Shown piece after piece: positions 60,411 through 64,000 of a DNA stretch of 64,000 bases (positions are counted from its first letter, which is position 1; each line of letters begins with the position of its first letter). The position numbers and the translations under genes were made by a program. The notes below the pieces were generated by a model, which was not told the origin of the DNA, made no database searches, and was given only the letters and a program-made list of their open reading frames with translations. The stretch is from assembly GCA_902558435.1 (NCBI GenBank), contig CACEDU010000001.1, positions 1 to 64,000 of the forward strand. The letters run 5' to 3'. The DNA is from an uncultured Pelagibacteraceae bacterium (GTDB taxonomy: Bacteria > Pseudomonadota > Alphaproteobacteria > Pelagibacterales > Pelagibacteraceae).

Positions 60411-61292
60411 ATGTTATCTAAAAATCAATTAGGCTTTTTGTACATGGTTCTATCTGTTTCTGCATTTTCATTGATGGATGTACTTGTAAAATGGTCTGAA
60501 AATTACCCAGTTGGAGAAGTACTTTTTTTTAGAGGGTTTTGTGGTTTAATACCTATAATTTTTTTAATACCAAAAGAAAATTATAAAAATTTTTATAAAA
60601 CAGATCGACCTAAACTACATTTTGCAAGATGCATGGCTGGTTTAATGGCAATAGTGTCCATATTTATTGCTCTAAGAAACCTACCTTTAGCAACTGTAGT
60701 TAGTATTTCTTTTGCAGCACCAATATTTGCAACAATAATGTCGATATATTTTTTATCAGAAAAAATTGGTAAATATAGATGGTTGGCAGTCTTTATTGGA
60801 TTTATAGGAGTAATAATTATTACTCAACCTGGAATTTCATCTTTAAATTTTAATTATATTTATCCAATTATTTTTTGTTTAGGAATGTCTTATGTGGCTA
60901 TTGCAATAAGACAGCTGTCTACTTCAGAACCTGTCTGGTTAATTTCATTTTACTTCTCGATTGCAATATCAATTTTAGGACTACTTACTGTTCCATTTGG
61001 TTGGGTTATGCCAACTTTTTTTGATTTTATATTATTGTGTATGATTGGTTTGCTTGGTGGTGTAGCAAATTTACTTTTAGGTCAATCATATAAACTTTCA
61101 GAAGTTTCTTTGGTCTCACCGTTAAAATACCTAAGTTTAGTTTTTGCTATTTTCTTTGGATACTTTGTTTGGAATGAAATACCATCATATAAGACCTTAA
61201 TTGGCGCAGCATTAGTAATTTTATCTTCAATCATAATATTTAGAAGAGAAATATATTTAAAAAAACCAAACTTAATTTTTAAAAATGAGTAA
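60411..61292 (+). CDS. DMT-superfamily (EamA) transporter
   Basis: This 293-aa membrane protein has about ten hydrophobic segments in two EamA repeats (about residues 7-140 and 150-285). F-F-R-G-F-C-G-L, L-P-L-A-T-V-V-S-I-S-F-A-A-P-I-F and the repeat-2 L-S-E-V-S-L-V-S-P-L-K-Y motif are typical. Members export or import amino acids and metabolites, and the substrate cannot be told here. TATAAT-like hexamers (60387-60392, 60398-60403) lie in the 34-bp upstream gap. It overlaps the glycosylase gene by 8 bp. Confidence 0.87.
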   Translation: MLSKNQLGFLYMVLSVSAFSLMDVLVKWSENYPVGEVLFFRGFCGLIPIIFLIPKENYKNFYKTDRPKLHFARCMAGLMAIVSIFIALRNLPLATVVSISFAAPIFATIMSIYFLSEKIGKYRWLAVFIGFIGVIIITQPGISSLNFNYIYPIIFCLGMSYVAIAIRQLSTSEPVWLISFYFSIAISILGLLTVPFGWVMPTFFDFILLCMIGLLGGVANLLLGQSYKLSEVSLVSPLKYLSLVFAIFFGYFVWNEIPSYKTLIGAALVILSSIIIFRREIYLKKPNLIFKNE

Positions 61293-61908
61293 ACCACCTA
61301 AATATTGGTCAAAAGCAATTAAGTATCTTTCAAAAGATAAAATTATGAGGAAACTCATATTAAAGTACAAGGATAAAACTTTAACTTCAAGAAGAGATAT
61401 TTTTTTATCGTTGTGCAAAAGTATAATTGGTCAACAAATTAGTGTAGCTGCTGCTAACTCAGTTTTTTTAAAGTTTAAAACAGAGTGTAAAGGAAAGATA
61501 AATCCAAAAGTAGTAAATAGTATTACTTCAAATAGATTAAAAAAATGTGGTTTAAGTAGACAAAAAGTAAGAGGTATAAAAGAGTTAGCAAAAAAATTTA
61601 TTAATAAAACTTTTAATCCAAGAGTTATTAAAACAATGAGTGATGAAGAAGCAATTCTTTATTTGTCAGAATTAAGACAAATAGGTAGATGGTCTGCAGA
61701 AATGATATTACTATTTACTTATAACAGGTCTAACATCTGGCCAGTTCAAGATATTGGTTTACTTAGAGCAATTTCTAATAACTATAAAAAAAACTACTTA
61801 CCACCTATGAGTTATGTAAATCTTTTAAAAAAGAGATTTTCTCCTTATTGTTCAGTTGCCACTTGGTTCTTATGGCGTTCTATTGATGATGAACCTGTGC
61901 AATATTAA
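61285..61908 (+). CDS. DNA-3-methyladenine glycosylase (HhH-GPD, AlkA-like)
   Basis: This 207-aa base-excision repair glycosylase has helix 1 I-I-G-Q-Q-I-S-V-A-A-A-N (about residues 46-57), the helix-hairpin-helix L-R-Q-I-G-R-W-S-A-E-M and the catalytic Asp in W-P-V-Q-D-I-G-L. Together they define the HhH-GPD alkylbase glycosylases. It lacks the N-terminal domain of E. coli AlkA, as in the shorter Mag/AlkA2 forms. Its TAA overlaps the stop of the DUF1330 gene on the other strand (TTAA). Confidence 0.9.
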   Translation: MSKPPKYWSKAIKYLSKDKIMRKLILKYKDKTLTSRRDIFLSLCKSIIGQQISVAAANSVFLKFKTECKGKINPKVVNSITSNRLKKCGLSRQKVRGIKELAKKFINKTFNPRVIKTMSDEEAILYLSELRQIGRWSAEMILLFTYNRSNIWPVQDIGLLRAISNNYKKNYLPPMSYVNLLKKRFSPYCSVATWFLWRSIDDEPVQY

Positions 61909-62192
61909 CTACCTTCAACTATCTGATGATGTCTTACAGCATGGCCCCTAATAACGTCGAGCGCTTCCTGATATTCGGGGGAATCGTAAAATTCTATAGC
62001 TGTATGATAATTTGGAAACTCAAGAACGGTTGTTCTTGGAGAGTCTATTCCTTCATTTGTTCTATTTCTTCCACCTCTAATTAAAAATTTGCCTGAGTAT
62101 TTTTCCGCAGCAGATGTAGCTTTTAGCGCATATTCTTTTAGTTTCTCCTCACTATTGATTTTTTCCCACATGCAAACAATGTAACCTTTCAT
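61905..62192 (-). CDS. DUF1330 family protein (copy 1)
   Basis: This 95-aa protein is predicted to form a dimeric ferredoxin-like alpha/beta barrel. The DUF1330 pattern is visible: L-K-E-Y-A, Y-x-G-K-F-L-I-R-G-G-R, T-T-V-L-E-F-P and A-x-x-F-Y-D-S-P-E-Y-Q-E-A. It has a clear AAGGAG ribosome site before the ATG. A paralogue lies 41 bp upstream on the same strand. Biochemical function is unknown for the family, although the fold is shared with small monooxygenases and chlorite-dismutase-like proteins. Confidence 0.88.
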   Translation of the reverse strand: MKGYIVCMWEKINSEEKLKEYALKATSAAEKYSGKFLIRGGRNRTNEGIDSPRTTVLEFPNYHTAIEFYDSPEYQEALDVIRGHAVRHHQIVEGS

Positions 62193-62233
62193 AATTCTCC
62201 TTTTATATAATTATATCTTCAAAATTTACTTTA

Positions 62234-62536
62234 TCAAATCTGTTCTTGATCTACTCCTTCAACAATGAACATAATTCTTTTAGTAGTGCCTTCAGCATAA
62301 GACCAGGCAGATTTATAATCAGTTGACTCATGGCAGGAGATTGCATTATCATAACTTGGAAATTCCCAAATAACAGTTCGGACAATGTTTGTATCACTAA
62401 ATGATTTTAATCTACCGCCTCTTACAATTGGTTTTCCCCCATAACTTTTTATTACAGGAATAGCTTTTTCTCCATATTTTTTTAGATTATCCTTGTTTGA
62501 GATATCTAAGTATAGACTTATCCAATAAGTTTTCAT
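62234..62536 (-). CDS. DUF1330 family protein (copy 2)
   Basis: This 100-aa paralogue of the neighbouring gene has the same blocks: L-K-K-Y-G, Y-G-G-K-P-I-V-R-G-G-R, T-V-I-W-E-F-P-S-Y, and S-T-D-Y-K-S-A. The F-Y-D-S-P-E-Y-Q segment of copy 1 is replaced by C-H-E-S-T-D-Y, so the two have diverged and may pair as a heterodimer or act on different ligands. It is divergent from the phosphoribosyltransferase gene across 43 bp. Function is unknown. Confidence 0.85.
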   Translation of the reverse strand: MKTYWISLYLDISNKDNLKKYGEKAIPVIKSYGGKPIVRGGRLKSFSDTNIVRTVIWEFPSYDNAISCHESTDYKSAWSYAEGTTKRIMFIVEGVDQEQI

Positions 62537-62579
62537 ATTTATCCTTTTTTAATTTTTTTATTTATGATACCAAATTTCA

Positions 62580-63104
62580 ATGGCTGATAAATTAATTATT
62601 ACTTATGAAGAATACAAAACCGCTGTTGAAAAACTTGCTCTAGAAATAGAAAAAAATTATAAGCCAACAGTTCTAGTTGGAATAATGAGAGGTGCGGCGC
62701 CAATCATTGATATTTTGTCTAGAATTTTTAAATTACCAACAGCTTATGTTGTTATACAAAGTTACTCTGGCGATACTGTTCAAAATAAACAAGGAGAACT
62801 TATCTTCGCCAGAGATATTAGCGCAATTGCAACTAATGAAAACTTTAAAAAAGTTTTGTTGGTAGACGATTTGTCTGATACAGGATTAACATTGAATAAA
62901 AGTATAGATTGGTTGAAAGAATACGATCCAATTAAAAATCATATTAAAGAGATAAAGACGGCATGTCTATGGAAAAAAAAATCATCTTCTTTTACTCCTG
63001 ACTTTTGCCCAATTTTATTAAAAAATGATCCTTGGATAGTTCAACCATCAGAGTATTATGATGAAGTGGATATTGAAGCTTTAAAAAAAAAGCATTCTGA
63101 GTAA
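62580..63104 (+). CDS. Purine-type phosphoribosyltransferase
   Basis: This 174-aa type I PRTase has the PRPP-binding motif V-L-L-V-D-D-L-S-D-T-G-L-T-L (about residues 94-107). The N-terminal G-I-M-R-G-A-A-P-I (about 34-42) forms the pyrophosphate loop. The C-terminal W-I-V-Q-P-S-E-Y resembles the hood of xanthine/guanine/hypoxanthine PRTases. It probably salvages a purine base to its nucleotide. The nearby BMP-family binding protein, often a nucleoside receptor, supports a purine role. The exact base is not determined. Confidence 0.85.
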   Translation: MADKLIITYEEYKTAVEKLALEIEKNYKPTVLVGIMRGAAPIIDILSRIFKLPTAYVVIQSYSGDTVQNKQGELIFARDISAIATNENFKKVLLVDDLSDTGLTLNKSIDWLKEYDPIKNHIKEIKTACLWKKKSSSFTPDFCPILLKNDPWIVQPSEYYDEVDIEALKKKHSE

Positions 63105-63130
63105 AAAAAAGGCCAGACTAAGCTGGCCTT
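63103..63130 (-). terminator. Intrinsic terminator of the BMP-family gene
   Basis: On the minus strand an 8-bp perfect stem, AAGGCCAG / CTGGCCTT with a 6-nt loop, is followed by a run of eight T. It ends the BMP gene, whose stop is at 63154-63156. It is the clearest terminator in the window. On the plus strand the same hairpin lies just after the phosphoribosyltransferase stop but is followed only by TTAAATTT, so it would work less well there. Confidence 0.9.
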
Positions 63131-63153
63131 AAATTTAAATTTAAAAAAAGAAA

Positions 63154-64000
63154 TTACTGCGGAATATCTCCTTCTACTCCTTTAACATAAACATTCATAC
63201 CAGCTAACATTCCGTCATCTGCCACTGAACCTTCAGCTACAAGTATATTTCCTTTTTGATCATAAATTGGACCAGTAAATGAATGGGTTTTTCCAGATGC
63301 TAAGTCTTTTTGAAGTTGTTCTACCTCTTTAACTAAATCACTTCCCATTGCTGAATTATATGGAGCCATAGCAACCATTCCCTCTTTTAATCCATGCCAA
63401 GTATCCTGTTGTTTCCATGTGCCATCTCTTGCAGCGATAGATCTTTCTACATAGTAAGGCGCCCAATCGTCAATAATAGACGTTAGAATTGATTTTGGCG
63501 CAAATCTTTGCATATCACTAGCTTGACCAAATGACCAAACTCCAGCCTTTTCTGCTACTTGAACAGGTGCAGTACTGTCTGTGTGTTGCATTATAACATC
63601 TGCTCCTTGATCAATTAAAGCTTGAGCAGCTTCTGACTCTTTACCTGGATCATACCAAGTAAATACCCAAACTATTTTTGTTTTAATATCAGGATTTACT
63701 TTTTGGGCAGCAAGTGTCATGGCATTAATTCCTCTTATAACTTCAGGAATTGGGAAAGAGGCAATATATCCAATAACATTTGTTTTTGTCATCTTTCCTG
63801 CCATATGGCCTAATAAAGTTCTTCCTTCATAAAATCTTGCAGAATACGTGGATACATTTGAGTGTTCTCTTTTGTATCCAGTCGCATGCTCAAATTTTAC
63901 GTTTGGAAAATCTTTAGCAACTTTGTTTGTTGGATCCATATACCCAAAGCTTGTAGTAAAAATTAGATCATGTCCAGATTGTGCTAACTGTCTTATAACT
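63154..64000 (-). CDS. BMP-family ABC transporter substrate-binding protein (5' end outside window)
   Basis: This periplasmic binding protein has the basic-membrane-protein (PnrA-like) fold. The frame is open to the window edge. Upstream of the Met at 63939 it reads Q-S-G-H-D-L-I-F-T-T-S-F-G-Y, which is a family block, so the true start lies beyond 64000. Other blocks are F-P-N-V-K-F, N-V-I-G-Y-I-A-S-F-P-I-P-E-V, V-W-V-F-T-W-Y-D-P-G-K-E and A-D-V-I-M-Q-H-T-D-S. BMP proteins usually bind nucleosides or purines for an ABC importer. The permease genes would be outside the window. Confidence 0.92.
   Translation of the reverse strand, partial: VIRQLAQSGHDLIFTTSFGYMDPTNKVAKDFPNVKFEHATGYKREHSNVSTYSARFYEGRTLLGHMAGKMTKTNVIGYIASFPIPEVIRGINAMTLAAQKVNPDIKTKIVWVFTWYDPGKESEAAQALIDQGADVIMQHTDSTAPVQVAEKAGVWSFGQASDMQRFAPKSILTSIIDDWAPYYVERSIAARDGTWKQQDTWHGLKEGMVAMAPYNSAMGSDLVKEVEQLQKDLASGKTHSFTGPIYDQKGNILVAEGSVADDGMLAGMNVYVKGVEGDIPQ

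Overview
The window is a gene-dense, very AT-rich stretch of bacterial chromosome. Gene content, gene order and streamlining point to an alphaproteobacterium of the SAR11 clade (Pelagibacterales), close to Candidatus Pelagibacter. The supporting signs are: AT-rich codons with Lys/Asn/Ile-rich proteins; almost no intergenic DNA (the longest gap, 29246-29428, is 183 bp); stop-start overlaps at many gene junctions; a SAM-II riboswitch; a class I lysyl-tRNA synthetase; the alphaproteobacterial F1-ATPase zeta subunit; and ChvG/ChvI and RegA-type regulators. This assignment is inferred from the sequence, not from a database search. No gap exceeds 300 bases. I saw no tRNA, rRNA, insertion sequence, prophage or CRISPR array.

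Layout. 1-13367 (+): a TCA-cycle supercluster (sdhCDAB, mmsA, mdh, sucCDAB, lpd) encoding succinate dehydrogenase, malate dehydrogenase, succinyl-CoA synthetase and the 2-oxoglutarate dehydrogenase complex. 13387-20227 (+): priA, then the F1 part of ATP synthase (atpHAGDC). 20216-26746 (-): one long operon, rplU-rpmA-obgE-proB-proA-nadD-rsfS-ctpA-rppH. 26811-29245 (-): metX-metW-gloB behind a promoter and a SAM-II riboswitch. 29429-31406 (+): hisC-tyrA. 31403-34960 (-): trkH-ampG-NlpC/P60. 35047-38521 (+): lysK, pyrD, rpmB and a queuosine-precursor transporter. 38523-42683 (-): a polyamine operon made of an ornithine-type decarboxylase, a deoxyhypusine-synthase-like enzyme, AguB and AguA. 42828-43391 (+): a RegA-type regulator. 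43393-44322 (-): an ABC ATPase without a permease. 44373-52820 (+): polA, chvI-chvG, ahcY, tsaE-amgK-murU. 52817-53527 (-): gpmA. 53592-54995 (+): F1-ATPase zeta inhibitor, a secreted nuclease and a lytic-transglycosylase lipoprotein. 54992-60376 (-): an RND efflux permease and adaptor, sseA, msrA. 60411-61908 (+): a DMT permease and a 3-methyladenine DNA glycosylase. 61905-62536 (-): two tandem DUF1330 genes. 62580-63104 (+): a purine-type phosphoribosyltransferase. 63154-64000 (-): a BMP-family binding protein that runs off the window.

How the genes fit together. The first 20 kb is the core of oxidative energy metabolism. The zeta inhibitor of the same F1 motor lies 33 kb away. metX/metW, the SAM-II riboswitch and ahcY form the methionine/SAM cycle part. 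AmpG, the NlpC/P60 hydrolase, the lytic transglycosylase and AmgK-MurU sketch a peptidoglycan-recycling route. Putrescine can be made by two routes (ornithine decarboxylation and agmatine) in one operon, together with a DHS-like enzyme that may make a longer polyamine.

Most of the window is ordinary housekeeping sequence. The observations I rate highest are: loss of both haem-b axial ligands in SdhC and SdhD; an RND adaptor that lacks the alpha-helical hairpin; the bacterial DHS-like enzyme inside a polyamine operon; the SAM-II riboswitch placed at the predicted transcription start of metX; and convergent gene pairs that share stop codons, leaving no room for terminators. I did not find a clearly new multi-gene system.
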